Source: Antennarius striatus (Eukaryota; Chordata; Actinopteri; Lophiiformes; Antennariidae). Taken from it: a stretch of DNA of 64,000 nt. A model generated the notes under the pieces. That model searched no databases, was not told where the DNA came from, and saw only the letters and a list, made by a program, of their open reading frames with translations. The position numbers and the translations under genes are program-made. Positions within the stretch are counted from its first letter, which is position 1; every line of letters starts with the position of its first letter. This document shows positions 27,101 through 39,085 of this stretch, piece by piece. The stretch covers positions 1,260,001 to 1,324,000 of the forward strand of contig NC_090783.1 in NCBI RefSeq assembly GCF_040054535.1, written 5' to 3'.

Positions 27101-27555
27101 CTCTACCTACCTGCCAGCAGGGGGCGTCGGCCTCCTGTGGAGGTGAGCTCCGTTACAGATTTATGTAGAAAAGGGAGAGATGTGTGGATCTGCGTCAGCG
27201 TGGACACGTCATTGGTTGTCAGTGGAAGCATTTGTGTGAAGATTTATTGGATCAGGGAATTTAAAAAAAAAACGTCATCAAGTTTAATTTCATGAAGAAC
27301 TGAAGAAACGTCTTCAAGAGCGTTCTCAGCGTCCAGTGGGTCGACTCAACCGCTTTTGAGCTGGATGACGGAGAACCGACACAGACGTTTCATCAAGCTA
27401 TTTCCTGGAGTCAGAAGTGAAGCCGGGGTCTGAAACGTGATCTAATTCATCAGCAGCTCGTTAGCATCAGATTAAAACTAATTATTTTTTATTTTTTATT
27501 TTATTATGCGCTGGACGGAGACACGCCCACAGTGTTCAGATGGTCCATGTGGGTC
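23640..27555. other. Intergenic, no gene recognised
   Basis: It holds (CA)n at about 24070-24110, poly-G stretches near 24290-24510, (CCT)n at 25692-25754, (GAT)n-like DNA at 25859-25932 and A/T-rich DNA at 26240-26710. Open frames here are built from these repeats and match no protein I know. A strict X-box palindrome lies at 26834-26847. Confidence 0.6.
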
Positions 27556-27559
27556 TACA

Positions 27560-28085
27560 GACAAGACAAACCTTAACCCTAATCCTAATCCTAACCTTAA
27601 ATCTAACCCAAACACTAATCCTAGACCTAATCCAAACTTTAATTTTAACACCTAACCCTAATCCTAACTCTAACCCAAATCCTAATCCTAAATTTAACCC
27701 TTAACCCTGATCCTAACCCTAATCCTAACCATAATCCCAAACCTAAAACCTACCCTTAATCCTAAATTTAACCCCAAATCCTAACCTTAAATCTAACTCT
27801 AACCCAAACACTAATCCTAGACCTAATCCAAACTTTAATTTTAACACCTAACCCTAATCCTAAACCTAACCCAAACCCTAACCTTGACCTAATCTATTCT
27901 AACCTCACCTAACCTCACCTAACCTAACCTAACCTAACCTAACCTAACCTTAACCCCAAACCCAACTCTAATCCAAACCCTAATCCTAATCCAAACCCTA
28001 ATCCTAACACCTAATCCTAACCCTAACCCAAACACTGGTAACTGAAACCCTAATCCTAACCCTAATCCTAATCCTAACATTAACC
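27560..28085. repeat. Degenerate telomere-like array (ccctaa / cctaat variants)
   Basis: About 520 bases are made of hexamer-like units aaccct, taatcc, taaccc and caaacc, including a purer patch of cacctaacctaacctaacct near 27905-27950. It resembles a decayed interstitial telomere (CCCTAA)n or a satellite derived from one. It reads as C-rich on the plus strand throughout. Confidence 0.85.
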
Positions 28086-28794
28086 CCTTCATTGAACCCA
28101 GACATGATCAACTCTGCATCCATGTTGTCTTTTTCATTTATTTGTTTGTTTGTTTGTTGTTTGTTGTTTTGGTCGTGAGGAGACAGAGACGTTAGTGGAA
28201 CTCCAGAAAACCCTGACCTGTTAGTGCCCCCTCCTTTCTCTCTATCTGCCCCCCCATCTGCCCCCCCCGGACGTTAACGGCCCTCGGAGCCTGATTAGGA
28301 TGCAGAGGAGGACGGCTCTGCTGCAAATTGAAAACATATTGATTCTCCTCATGCTCAGAGGAAGAGGAGGGGGAGGAGGAGGAGGAGGACGGGGGGGAGG
28401 AGTCACCGAGGGAGGGGGCGGTGCATCGAGGAAACCGAGTCGCCGGGCGCCGGTGGCGACTTCTGAGGATGTCTGGTGTCGGTCGAACACGAACGACCAC
28501 ACGACATGTTCTGGTGCTCTGAGAGTTGGGATGGAAGCTACGCGGTCGCCATGGCAACAGGGTCACAGGTCAGCGGCGGTGCGTGTCCCACGTGTGAGCG
28601 CGTGCTGGGGGGGGGGAGGCCGCAGGATGCCAACGGGACAGGACAGCGCTAACACGGACAGATGTGCTGACTGCACAGTTTCCATGGGAACAAGCCCCTC
28701 CCCCCCACCCCCCCACCTCCATCGCTCCTTATTGCTCTTGTAAATGTCGCTAATACCAACGTGCTAACGCTAGTGCATCAGCTACCTGTCACAC

Positions 28795-28796
<2 letters not shown>

Positions 28797-28857
<61 letters not shown>

Positions 28858-29103
28858 TGCATGCATTTCAGTGTGTGACACGCTTGGCTCATTCTTTAAT
28901 CAAGGATGGGGGCGAAGAGAGGAGAGTGTGAGGGAGGTGGTGGATGTTATCAAACAGAGTGGCTTTCTGCCACACACACACACACACACACACGCACACA
29001 CACACACACACTGAATATAAAGCACATTCTTGTCTTGTCTGCATTACCACCACGACACGGTCATCCGCTAACGCTGGATGTTGAAAATCACTAAAGTGAT
29101 GGT

Positions 29104-29143
<40 letters not shown>

Positions 29144-29176
29144 GCACGCACGCACACACACACACACACATCATCA
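28797..29176. repeat. (GT)n and (CA)n runs with a (CAT)n tail
   Basis: (GT)n lies at 28797-28855, (CA)n at about 28972-29010 and at about 29109-29170 (with cacg interruptions), followed by a short catcatcat run. GT and CA arms face each other across about 115 bases. Confidence 0.93.
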
Positions 29177-29179
29177 TCA

Positions 29180-30157
29180 TCATCATTAATACATTCACGT
29201 TGAGTCCTGCAGGATGTGACCAGTTTTTCCAGAGAAAATTAATTTTAACCGTTTCCTCTTCCAGTTTAAACTGAACAGATTAAAAGTCACAACCAGCGGT
29301 GGCTTTAATGAAGGATCTCCGCACTCGCTGCGTTCTGAGTGTCCTAGAAATGTGTTTGGCTGCTGATCAGCGCCCTGCATTGAACTGGTAACACAAGCAG
29401 GCGTGAGGGCATCGAGCGCCCCCTGCAGGTCTACAATGGTATTACAACCAGCTGTAGTTTGAATGGGTTGTGTTTGCGCTGTTCTGCCCCCAGTTGATTA
29501 ATGAATAAAGAAAGATATGTTTAAAAAAAACAAAACTTTATTCTTTTTTTAAATTTAGTTTGATGTAATTGAATTGAAATGAATTTGCTTTAAATTTAAT
29601 TTAATTATATTAATGAAATCCTCCAACTAAACGAAAACAATCAAAAACAGCTAAACACAAATTATTTGTAGTAAATACCGTCGATAAAATGTTATTTCTA
29701 AGATCCGCTGAAGCTGCGGAGCTGCAAACGTAGTGATTTACGACAGCTTTACGACACACGGCCGTCGCACTTTACGGCAGAGCCTCCCGTCACACGCAGC
29801 TGTGAGCAGGTAAACAAACAAGCTGCTTTTAGCGTGTTTACTGTTTTCACCTCCTCTTAATAACTGAACGGTTTACTCCAGTTGTTGTTGTTGTTGTTTT
29901 TATGTTTATTTATTTATTATTATCGCGTCATAATAACATTAAACGTCACCGCTAGCGCTCACGTAGCTGCTAGCTGTTCAGCTAGCAGCAAACTTTATTT
30001 AAATGTTCACGGCGAGTCGCGCGCTCGTCGCACCTCTTGTTTGTAAGGCTTCTTACGTCACGTGTTTAATTTACGTCATGAACTAAAAGCGTGAATGACG
30101 TCTTTAACGCTCTGTTGGACGTTAGCGGTGACTGGTTGCGGTCTGACCCGGCAGGGA
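29180..30157. other. Upstream region of cuta, no gene recognised
   Basis: It contains A/T-rich DNA at 29515-29700 and a (GTT)n-(TTTA)n patch near 29882-29925. Just before the cuta start codon, ctgacccggcag could be a splice acceptor, so a non-coding first exon further left is possible. Confidence 0.45.
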
Positions 30158-31499
30158 ATGCGCCTCGGCCGGCCTGGAGAGGAGACGCTGCCCCGTGGAT
30201 CCTTCAAGGCCTTGGCTGTGGTGAGTGTGACGTCACGTCCGCGTCACAGCACAACCGTGCATGACTGACGTTCACTCGGTGGTCGTGGGTTCAGAGTCAC
30301 CTCCGTGACGTCACACCTGACCCTAAAAGGACTCCTCCTCCTCCTCTTCTTCCCAGACGGTGCTCCTGAGCGCGTTGATGTTCCAGCTGCTGAGGATTGT
30401 GGGACTTCGAGCGTTCTCCATGGCGTCTGAGACGTACACGTCGGGCACACACTCGGCCGCCTTCGTCACGTGTCCCAACGACACGGTCGCTAAAGAGTTA
30501 GCCAGGTGAGTGGGACGTCTCTGATTGGACGATACATACCGTCCACTTGTCCCGCCTCTGCTCTGCACCTGATTGGTCATTCCGTCTCTCAGGGGGATCG
30601 TGCAGAGGAAGCTGGCGGCGTGCGTCAACGTCGTCCCAGCAGTCACATCCATGTAAGTTTGACCTACGGCGTTCTGACATCACTTCCTGTTAGAGATGTC
30701 ACTGACAGGAAGTGGATTACGTTCTGGTGCAAACTAACAAGTGTGACGGGGTGGGAAATAAAACGAATGGATAAATCATGATATTTTAGATTAAAATAGT
30801 TAATTTTAATTTAATGAACACATTTCCTGCTCAGAGGGAAACATTTCTACCCATCAAAACCATAAATGTGAGATTTATTTGATGGTTTTTTTTGGTTTTA
30901 CGTGACATAAATTACAAAAATGCTCACAGCTGACATGAGAAAATGATTGTTTGACACAAAAAGTTGAAAATATGGTAATTATATGTTCATTATTTAATTG
31001 TATTTCAGCTTATGCTAACAAGTAAACGTGAATCGATGCTTTCAGGCGCTAAAACATCACCGACAGCGTCATGACGTCTCCGTTTTGGACTCAAACTGAA
31101 CCGTTTTCATCGTCTTTCCTCCAGATACGAGTGGCAGGGTCAGATCGAGGAGGACAGCGAGGTGCTGCTGGTGGGTGTCGTTCTCTAATTCAACAGATTC
31201 TGTGTTATTACATCAGCTATTTTGCTGATGTGCATTCTGGGTAATCAAACAAACCACCTCTCCTGTCTAGATGATTAAAACCAGAAGCTCCAAGGTGGCG
31301 GCTCTCGCTGAATTCGTCCGGTAGGTTCAAGCCCGTGTCGTTACGCGGTCAGACGTTACGGCTCGCACCTCTGATGTTTGCGTCCCTCCTCTCCAGCTCC
31401 AACCATCCTTACGAGGTCGCCGAGGTCATCAGCCTCCCGATTGACCAGGGCAACCCGCCTTACCTCAAGTGGATCGGAGACATCGTTCCCGAGCAGTGA
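30158..31499 (+). CDS. cuta: CutA divalent-cation-tolerance homolog
   Basis: CUTA is a small trimeric protein related to bacterial CutA1. In animals it is linked to copper tolerance and to the membrane handling of acetylcholinesterase. Coding exons are 30158-30220, 30357-30505, 30593-30652, 31125-31170, 31271-31320 and 31397-31499, all in phase, giving 156 residues. Residues 22-41 form a hydrophobic segment ([20 protein letters not shown]) that suggests a signal anchor. The CutA1 core runs from [10 protein letters not shown] to the end, with [30 protein letters not shown] and [14 protein letters not shown] as family signatures. A second in-frame start, MASETYTSG, matches the short human isoform. 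The family call is firm. In human CUTA lies on chromosome 6, unlike its neighbours here. Confidence 0.95.
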
Positions 31500-31731
31500 C
31501 GCAGCCAATCGGTGGATTGATCGGAAATTAGTCTCATTAGTTCCTGCAGAGATTGATCCGGCGCTCAGATGCGCTCCAGTCATTCATCAAATGACCTCCC
31601 TGTCTCCGACCGCACGTTCTGACCTGATTTAAACTGTGATGTCATCCAAAAGAAGACATGTTTTGTTTGCTGCCACCTGTTGTCGTCGCTGCCACTAGAG
31701 GGCAGTGCTGCTCGTTTCATTTCCGGTGCTG

Positions 31732-31737
31732 AATAAA
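31732..31737 (+). terminator. Likely polyadenylation signal of cuta
   Basis: AATAAA lies about 230 bases after the stop codon. A second AATAAA-like site (gcaataaattga) follows near 31792. Confidence 0.65.
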
Positions 31738-32482
31738 CTTTAATTTGACTCCAGTTCAGACCCGGATGTTGTTTGTAAAAGATGACTTTTGCAATAAATT
31801 GAAGATTAATGTTTATTGATTTTGAGTCTTTAATGACAAAACATTGATTTTACAGTCGAGGTCATGGAGGCAAACACGTAAAAGTTGCATACATGTGCGT
31901 CTGTGCATCGGTTCAAGTCTCATGACTGCCGCAGCAAAATGAAGCTGTTGCCATGTTAAACGGCTTGAACACGCCAGCGAAAGCTCCAACAACACGGAAT
32001 AAAACACGTGAACGTGTCCACAGGACGACGGTGCGGTTATTTAAAGAGGCTACAATTAATAAACTAACGCACACTCAGCACTTTTCTTACCAATGCGACG
32101 CTAAATCACGAAACGTTACGAGGACGCTGCTAATAAAGTTGCAGAAATACCGGATTCAACCATGGGTGGGTAGTGGGGGTCTGACTTCGAAAAGCATGCA
32201 TCGTCATTCCGAACCCAAAGAGAAGAACAAGAAATCACGGTAACACCGACTGAGACGCGTCGCCCAGCTTCAAACTACAGACTGAACATAAAGTTTAAAA
32301 ACAACAAACGGTACGATCTACATTTGAAAGGCGGCGGCGACGAAGCATAAACACGGACGAACTTTACATGCTGGTTTTCACACGTCTGAATAGTATTCAG
32401 GTCCGTTTGGAAGCTAAGCCCCGCCTCCCTGACGTCCACGGCTAAACACGCATAAAGATCTGTTTTTGTCTGTTTTTAGATG

Positions 32483-32826
32483 TACAGTAATCCCTCGTGG
32501 CTAATGCGTTCCAGGAAACACACGCTAATAACAAATTCTGCGATATAACGATATATATTCCGCGATATATTTATCTTATTATTTACGGTAATTTAAACGT
32601 TTCTGAAGCCTCTCCTTGCTGACATTAAAGCACCTTCTATCTCTATTACCCTTTCCCACACTCTGATAGACTGTTTAAAGCACTTTTGTGTCTCGCAAAA
32701 GTCTGATTCACAGAACGTAGCGCACTTCCTGACGCCGCCAGCCAATAGAATGCACATACGGTATCACGTGACTACGTACTAAAAATCAACGATGTTGATG
32801 CGCGAATGCACGAAAGATTACTGCAT
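32483..32826. mobile_element. pogo/Tigger-like MITE, copy A
   Basis: The ends tacagtaatccctcgtggct and gcacgaaagattactgca are inverted repeats beginning CAGTAATC, a style seen in pogo/Tigger-type elements, and TA lies at the left edge. The body shares gccaatagaatgcac, tcacgtgactac and taaaaatc with copies at 42375, 43365 and 45341. It carries no protein, so it is non-autonomous. Confidence 0.75.
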
Positions 32827-32875
32827 CTTGAAGGCTCTTTGTCTTCCAGTCGTTTTCAAACCCAACATTTTGATC

Positions 32876-32881
32876 TTTATT
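32876..32881 (-). terminator. Candidate polyadenylation signal of sstr3
   Basis: Minus-strand AATAAA lies about 150 bases after the sstr3 stop codon. The pogo/Tigger-like MITE begins about 50 bases further on. Confidence 0.4.
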
Positions 32882-33029
32882 TTACACTCTTACCCATGTT
32901 AGCATCAGACGTTAGCGGCGCTATTGTCTTTAGCTCACCGTTGCTGATATTTACAGCTGTTTAAACACCAATGTGGAACAACAAACGTAGGAACCGGACC
33001 TTAAACAAGAAGAACCCGACTCCACTGGG

Positions 33030-35760
33030 TTACAAATAGCTGATTTCAAGTGGAGACTGTCTATTCCGGGTTTCTCCGGGGTGCGGCCAGCTACTGGATC
33101 CGGCCTCCATCGGATCTGAGTCCCTCCCGGCTGGTTCTTCCTGCCTGGACGGCTCCATCTCAGGGTCCCCTCTCGGCGCCGCGCCGGTCTTGGAGTCCTC
33201 TTTCACCACACTGTGGTTTCCATTCTGGGACGCTTTGCATACCTCACCCATCGGCACGGCCTCTTCCCTCCCGTTGGCTTCCTCGTCTTCATCGTTCCTC
33301 TGCTGGTTGGTGACTCTTTCGGTCTTTTGCACCTGCAGCACGATGCCGCCCCACTCCTCGGTGGGCCGCTGCACCTCGCTGACGGCCCTGTCGTGGTTCT
33401 TGGCCCTCTGGGAGGCGCCGCAGAGCGCTTTCCTGAAGCCCCTCTTGAAGTTGTCGGACAGGAATCCGTACAGGATGGGGTTGGCGCAGCTGTTGGCGTA
33501 CGACAGCACCACCACGAACACGTAGAGTCCTCTGAAGTCCCCCGGGAGGACCATCACGAGGTTGACGATGTTCAGGGCGTAAAACGGCAGCCAGCAGAAG
33601 ACGAACACCGCCACCACCACCACCACCATACGGGTGATTTTACGCTCCGACTTCCTGCGTCGAGAGGATGTGGCCTGGGCTCGCTTTCCGACGCTACGCA
33701 CCTTAAAAAGACAAAGAGTTGTATGAAATAATACGTCTACCAGTTAATCAGCTGAGCCGACCAATAAGGTGCAAAGTGAGACTCATGTTCAGGAGATTTG
33801 GGTAACTTGACATGGGATATGACAGAAAAGAATATTTTTGACACCTTTTGTTTGGTTGGTGTTTTAGAAATAGTGGTGGATAAAGGTAGTCCTCAAGATA
33901 AGAACATCTGACTTACAAACATTCACTCAGGCTTTGTACCTTGGATACTTTACTGTTTATCATGTGTTGTAAAGCAAAGACTAGTGAAGATAGTGGTGGT
34001 GGTGAACATCTCTGAGGACAACTCTTCCTCTTCCTTCTCTCTAAAGGTAAGCTACATGCTACAGTAGCTACAATGGATCATCAACAGCTAACTCCGACTG
34101 TTCCTTGAAGTGTTTTCTTCTTCTTCTCAAGGTTTAAATCATCAGGATTAAAGTTTAGCGTAATCTGGATTAAAACGTTCATGTGACTCATGAGTGACGC
34201 TTAACTGTATTGGAACTATACGTACGTATTATGATTATATGTTTTTATTCTGATTTATTGTACAGTAACATGATATCATGAACTTTTAACGGTTTTCTAG
34301 TGATTTCTAGAGTCCAGTATTTGTGGTGGACAGACGTTAATCCAGAGAAACAACAGAAACTAGATTTTTATTTTTAAACTGACGTAAAATCAGAACAACT
34401 GAACTCTAAATGACCTGAACCTGGATTTTATTTATTATGGGATGTTTTAATGTCCTGGAATTGTTTCTGGTCAGTCTGAGAGAATAGAACTTTAGTATTT
34501 AGTTGTAGTAATGAGATTACTTTAGTATTTAGAGTACTAATTACATCACTATATTATTCAGAGTAGTAATGACAGTACTTTAGTATTTATAGCATTAATG
34601 ACCATGTTTAGTATTTAGAGTAGTAATGACATTAAATGACCTCAGATGGAGATTGAAATATAATAAGTAGCGATTTATGAACAATTCAACTTAAGAACAA
34701 CCTCTAGGGACCGGTTGCGTTTGTAAGTAGAGGACTATCTGCAATATCCTTTTGTGTTTTTGTATTGTAACCACAACAACAGTCTAACTATAAAAGACAG
34801 GACTTGCCTGTTGTTGAAAAGATGCTTCGCTGAACTTGTTTTATTTCTTTATGATCATAGAAAAATGTCAGAAGAAGAATTTCCGTGGATACCTGACTCC
34901 CTGGAGGGACATGAACCCCCCCAATAGAACCAAACCCTGCATGGTCTTGGAGAATTTTGAACAAATGAAACCAGAAAATAAGGCTTTACGTCCCGCACCT
35001 TGATGACGATCAGCAGGTAACACAGGCAGATGACCAGCAGGGGGCAGAAGAACCCCATGGTGCAGGTGTACACGATGAAGGACGTCTTCCACACCTCCGC
35101 CGGCTCGGGCCACACGATGCTGCAGTTCCCATCATCCTTCAGCACATCGGCAAACACCACCACCGGCAGGACCACCAGGAAGGACCCCGCCCAGACGGTA
35201 GCACTGATGACCTTGGCCACACGAGGGCGGCGCCACCAAAAGGAGCGGATGGGATGCACCACCGCCAAGTAGCGGTCCACCGACATGACGGTCAGGCAGA
35301 AGATGCTGGTGAACTGGTTGATGGCGTCCACCGTCATGACCACCCGGCACATGAGCGAGCCGAAGGGCCAGGACAGGAGCGCGTTCTGGACCGCCAGGAA
35401 GGGCAGCCCCAGCATGAACAGCTCGTCGGCGATGGCCAGGTTCAGGATGTAGATGTTGGTGACCGACTCGTTCTTGGTGTAGTTGACGATCACGTGGATG
35501 ACCAGAGTGTTTCCCACCAGTCCAACGACGCAAACCATCCCATAAATCAGAGGGATGAAGATCCCGGTCCAGCCGGGGACTAACCCGGATCCGGTTGTGG
35601 AGCAGTTCTGGCAGGAGGTGTTCAACAGGGAGGCGCCGTCCAACGGGGTGAAGTTGGGGAAGTGTTCGGAAGGAGTGGAGAGGAGCGGGAAAGGTACAGA
35701 GGAGGATGTGGGGGTGTCCTGGGGGAGGGAGGTGGCCCGGGTGGCCTGGAGGAGCTCCAT
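33030..35760 (-). CDS. sstr3: Somatostatin receptor type 3 (class A GPCR)
   Basis: SSTR3 is a Gi-coupled somatostatin receptor that in mammals sits in neuronal primary cilia. Coding exons are 35760-34999 and 33701-33030, giving 477 residues from [11 protein letters not shown]. An in-frame Met 31 codons upstream (35853) would give 508; MELLQ is preferred because the extra part lacks receptor-like sequence. Visible features are N-terminal sequons (NTS, NCS), TM1 [17 protein letters not shown]2 [15 protein letters not shown], the DRYLAVVHP motif, [13 protein letters not shown] before TM5, [13 protein letters not shown] in TM6 and NPILYGFL in TM7. A long acidic tail ends EISYL, as in human SSTR3. 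The intron falls after LLIVIK, at the end of TM5, where human SSTR3 has none. Confidence 0.94.
33884..34740. mobile_element. MITE family 1, copy 4, filling the sstr3 intron
   Basis: The left end aggtagtcctcaagataaga and the right end tttgtaagtagaggactatct are inverted matches with a few differences. The interior holds the degenerate 29-base units (agtatttagagtagtaatga type, 34485-34640) and gctacatgctacagtagc. Length is about 857 bases of a 1297-base intron. Confidence 0.72.
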
Positions 35761-35929
35761 GGAGGCGTCAAGGAAAAGGAGGCGACCGAAGTGGAGGCGA
35801 TCCCATCGGTGACGGACCCTGAAGGGAGCAGCAGATGGAGCTCGTTCACACATAGCAGATGGAAGCCAGAGCCGGTAATGATGGGAAAACAGGAAATGAT
35901 AAGCAAGCTAACCATCCATCAGGACCAAT

Positions 35930-36860
35930 CACCCCCACCCCCCCATGAGCACCACCACCACCTTCCCCCACAACCGCTGGTGGAGCCACGCCCAACTGGA
36001 GCTGGGGTCGTTAGCGTTGGAGCGCTAATCGTGTGCAGCGATCTCCTCCAGATGAAGCTAAACAGTTAGCGTCAGAGCTAGCTTCAATTCACGGTGATGT
36101 GCTTGACAGGGAACGGACTCTAAAGTCATTCAGATTGACGGGAATGATTGATCCATTACGATCGAGATTGTATTGATTTTACCTCCATTTTTCCGCTAAG
36201 CTAACAAAGCTAACTGTCGTAAATGCACACATTTAAGTTTGAGAAGTTATCAGAGCAGTAGCAGCTGGTAGAATACTAAAACGCTAATCAGCTGGATTGC
36301 CTCCCCTTCGTTACAACGACAACAAGGAGCCGACGCCCGAACAGAAACCCGCCGCTTCCGCTTCCAAAAGGACGGACTTGTTTACGAAGTCGGTCGGGGT
36401 TCTTTATGAGCCCCAGGCCCCCCACTGGCACACCCCGTCCCTCGCAACCACTGCTCATAATTAGCGTTGTTAAGAACAAACCGCGCGGACCCCCCAACCT
36501 GCATAAACGCACCGCCGCGGAAAAAACAACCAGAATTGCTGAGATCCATCTCAGAGTGACGGCTAAAAATAAAACCATGGATTGGATTGGTTTTAGCTTC
36601 CAGATGAGATAAAACACCAAAGTTTAGAAAATGTGGAATATAAAATAATATTAAAAAATATATAATAATACATAAATATTACAAAAATATTTTTTGTTAA
36701 AAATTGTAAAAAAAATAAAAATTAATTTGACTAAATTTAAACCAGGTTGGTTTTGGGGTCGTCGTTTCACCGCCAGCGCCGAAATAACCGCCGTCAGCGT
36801 TCAGTTTGTGTGGTTTTACACAAAAACACAAAACTGAGCGTATTGGCTGAATGTCCTTCT
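35930..36860. other. Upstream of sstr3, no gene recognised
   Basis: Mixed unique and A/T-rich DNA (36620-36740 is nearly all A and T). It probably contains the sstr3 promoter, but no clear element could be named. Confidence 0.45.
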
Positions 36861-36862
36861 GA

Positions 36863-36864
<2 letters not shown>

Positions 36865-36943
<79 letters not shown>

Positions 36944-37255
36944 CATACACCCGTCCTTCTAATCTCTGACACAATAAGAGCAGAGAGACAATTTGTCTTC
37001 TTGGGTGGGGGTTTGAGGGTGGTGGTGGGGGTGTGTGTGGGGGGGGCACACGCCTCTTTTGTCCGTCTTTCTCCCACCGGCTTCGAGGAAAAGAAGGAAA
37101 GAAAAAAAAAGCGTTACCATGGCGACGGAGGGGTCAAGACGCCGCCCGTCGGGGCCGCGCTCCGAGCAAATAAATGAAAAGAGACAAACGGCAGAGATAA
37201 GGAAATGCTGATTGAAGAGCCGGCGTTTGATTCGTTCACGCTAAGAGGCGACGAT

Positions 37256-37345
<90 letters not shown>
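36865..37345. repeat. (CA)n at 36865-36941 and (GT)n at 37258-37345
   Basis: Two long pure runs of opposite sense are separated by about 315 bases that include a strict X-box palindrome (37113-37126). Confidence 0.93.
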
Positions 37346-37347
<2 letters not shown>

Positions 37348-37349
37348 CC

Positions 37350-38580
37350 TCTGGTTTATGGTGAACCTTTACATTTGATTCTTCCACAAAAACATTTTTT
37401 TCAACACGTCCAGAATCTGTAACTAAACCGGGAACCGAAGCCAAAGTGTTTTTTAATAAATTGGGAGTAGGAGTTGTTTTTCTTCGGGAACGCGGCGCCG
37501 CGGAGCCCGAACGGCGTGGGCGCCATTTTTAAAAGTGTAGGAGGGCCAATTTGACGAGTAATGGCTACGCTAATGGATGCCTCATGCTTTAATAGATCTT
37601 ATTATTCCACAAAATTACCCGTCAGTCATGCGGCTTCGGATTTAATATGTGTGAAGCGTTTTCCACGCGGGCGACGCTTTGGCTCCGCCCACCCGGGTTT
37701 TTTCGTCGTCAAACTTTTCCAATTATTTTTATAAAGTTCGGATTCTTTTTTTTTTTTTTTTAAATCCGCGCGGCTGCGACGCTTCCGACGATAATCCCAC
37801 AAGGAAGTCAAATCGCCGCCCTGAGGTCCGGTTTAGCCTCTTTCAGCTCGTTATTTTCCTGCACAGATCGTCTTGTTTTGGTTTTCTCGCTGCGCCGCCA
37901 GAAAATCGATGCTAACGCTATCAGATCAAGCTGCAGCCTGTCTGTAAATGGCTCCCAAATCAATCCACTGGTCTTTAAACGGTGGAATAGACTCGATCGC
38001 GTCGGGAACGCCGGGAAAAACGGGATTATTTCAGCCAGAAACGGGATTTTTTTTTTTGGAGCTCGTTTCGTAATTTAAACCGTTTGTAATCTGATCCTTT
38101 AATCAGGTTTATGGGTAGAAATTAAGACAGTGTGGACGCATGAGGTCTCACACTGCAACACGTTTCAGGATCTAAAGGTTATCAATAGTAAACAGTATTG
38201 ATCACATGATTGACGAGGACACGTGATTGGACGACTACGTTAATCCAGGCTTCCTGAATGACTCCAGACCATTTGTTGTCTGAGATAATTATCCTGTTTG
38301 GTTTGTTGTGACCTTCTCACTCTGCCCCCCCCCATCCCTGCTCTCCCCCCCACATGAAGCTGATGCCCCGTCTCTGTTGATTATTATAAATTATGTTTTA
38401 GCTTCTCGGTTGCAGAGAAATCAGACGGCGGAGTGGAAATCGATGCCGTCGGGCCGCTCGTCTCGGTCAGCCCGGGGTTTGTGGTTTGTGGGAGGGGCCT
38501 GGCGGCCGGAGGCTCCGCCTTCGACTCCTCAGTGTGACCAGGAGGAGGCTCAAGAAACAGGGCGTGTCCAGGAGCACGCC
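37350..38580. other. Intergenic, no gene recognised
   Basis: Mostly unique-looking DNA with a poly-T run near 37747. No protein-like frame or element seen. Confidence 0.5.
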
Positions 38581-38584
38581 CCGT

Positions 38585-38882
38585 GGGTCAACCCCACCCA
38601 TTGCTGGATTTACCCCACCCACAGCTGGAGTAACCACACCCACAAGTGAAGTAACCACGCCCATAGCTGGACTAACCACGCCCACAGCTGGATTAACACC
38701 GCCCACATCTGAATTATCCCCACCCACTGCTGGAGCAACCCCGCCCACTACTGTTCTAACTCAACCCACAGCTGGACAAACACCGCCCACATCTGAAGTA
38801 GCCCCACCCACAGCTGAACTAATCCCACCCACTGCTGAAGTAACCCCGCCCACTGCTGGACTAACCCCGCCCACAGCTGGGT
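38585..38882. repeat. 21-base minisatellite, about 14 units
   Basis: Units such as ctaaccccgcccacagctgg plus a are repeated with variation. On the plus strand the 21-base period gives an open heptapeptide repeat (LTPPTAG, VTTPTSE, LIPPTAE). With no start context, neighbours or homology this is best read as satellite, not gene. Confidence 0.88.
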
Positions 38883-39084
38883 CACATGGGTCACACTGAG
38901 GATGAACAGCTGCTTCCTCCTCCCCAGGATCAGAATTACACGAGCCAGTCGTAGCTCAGCCGAGGTGACTGATGCATGATGGGTAATTTTTTTCCCCTTC
39001 TGTGTTTCATTTTAAGAGACTTCATGGACGTTTAGAACAAATATACATATTTTAAACCTTCAAGCAGCTTTATCCTGATCCACT

Positions 39085-39085
<1 letters not shown>

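Noticed and set aside
33213-33731. Plus-strand open frame opposite sstr3 exon 2
   Set aside because: It is an antisense shadow of a conserved receptor exon.
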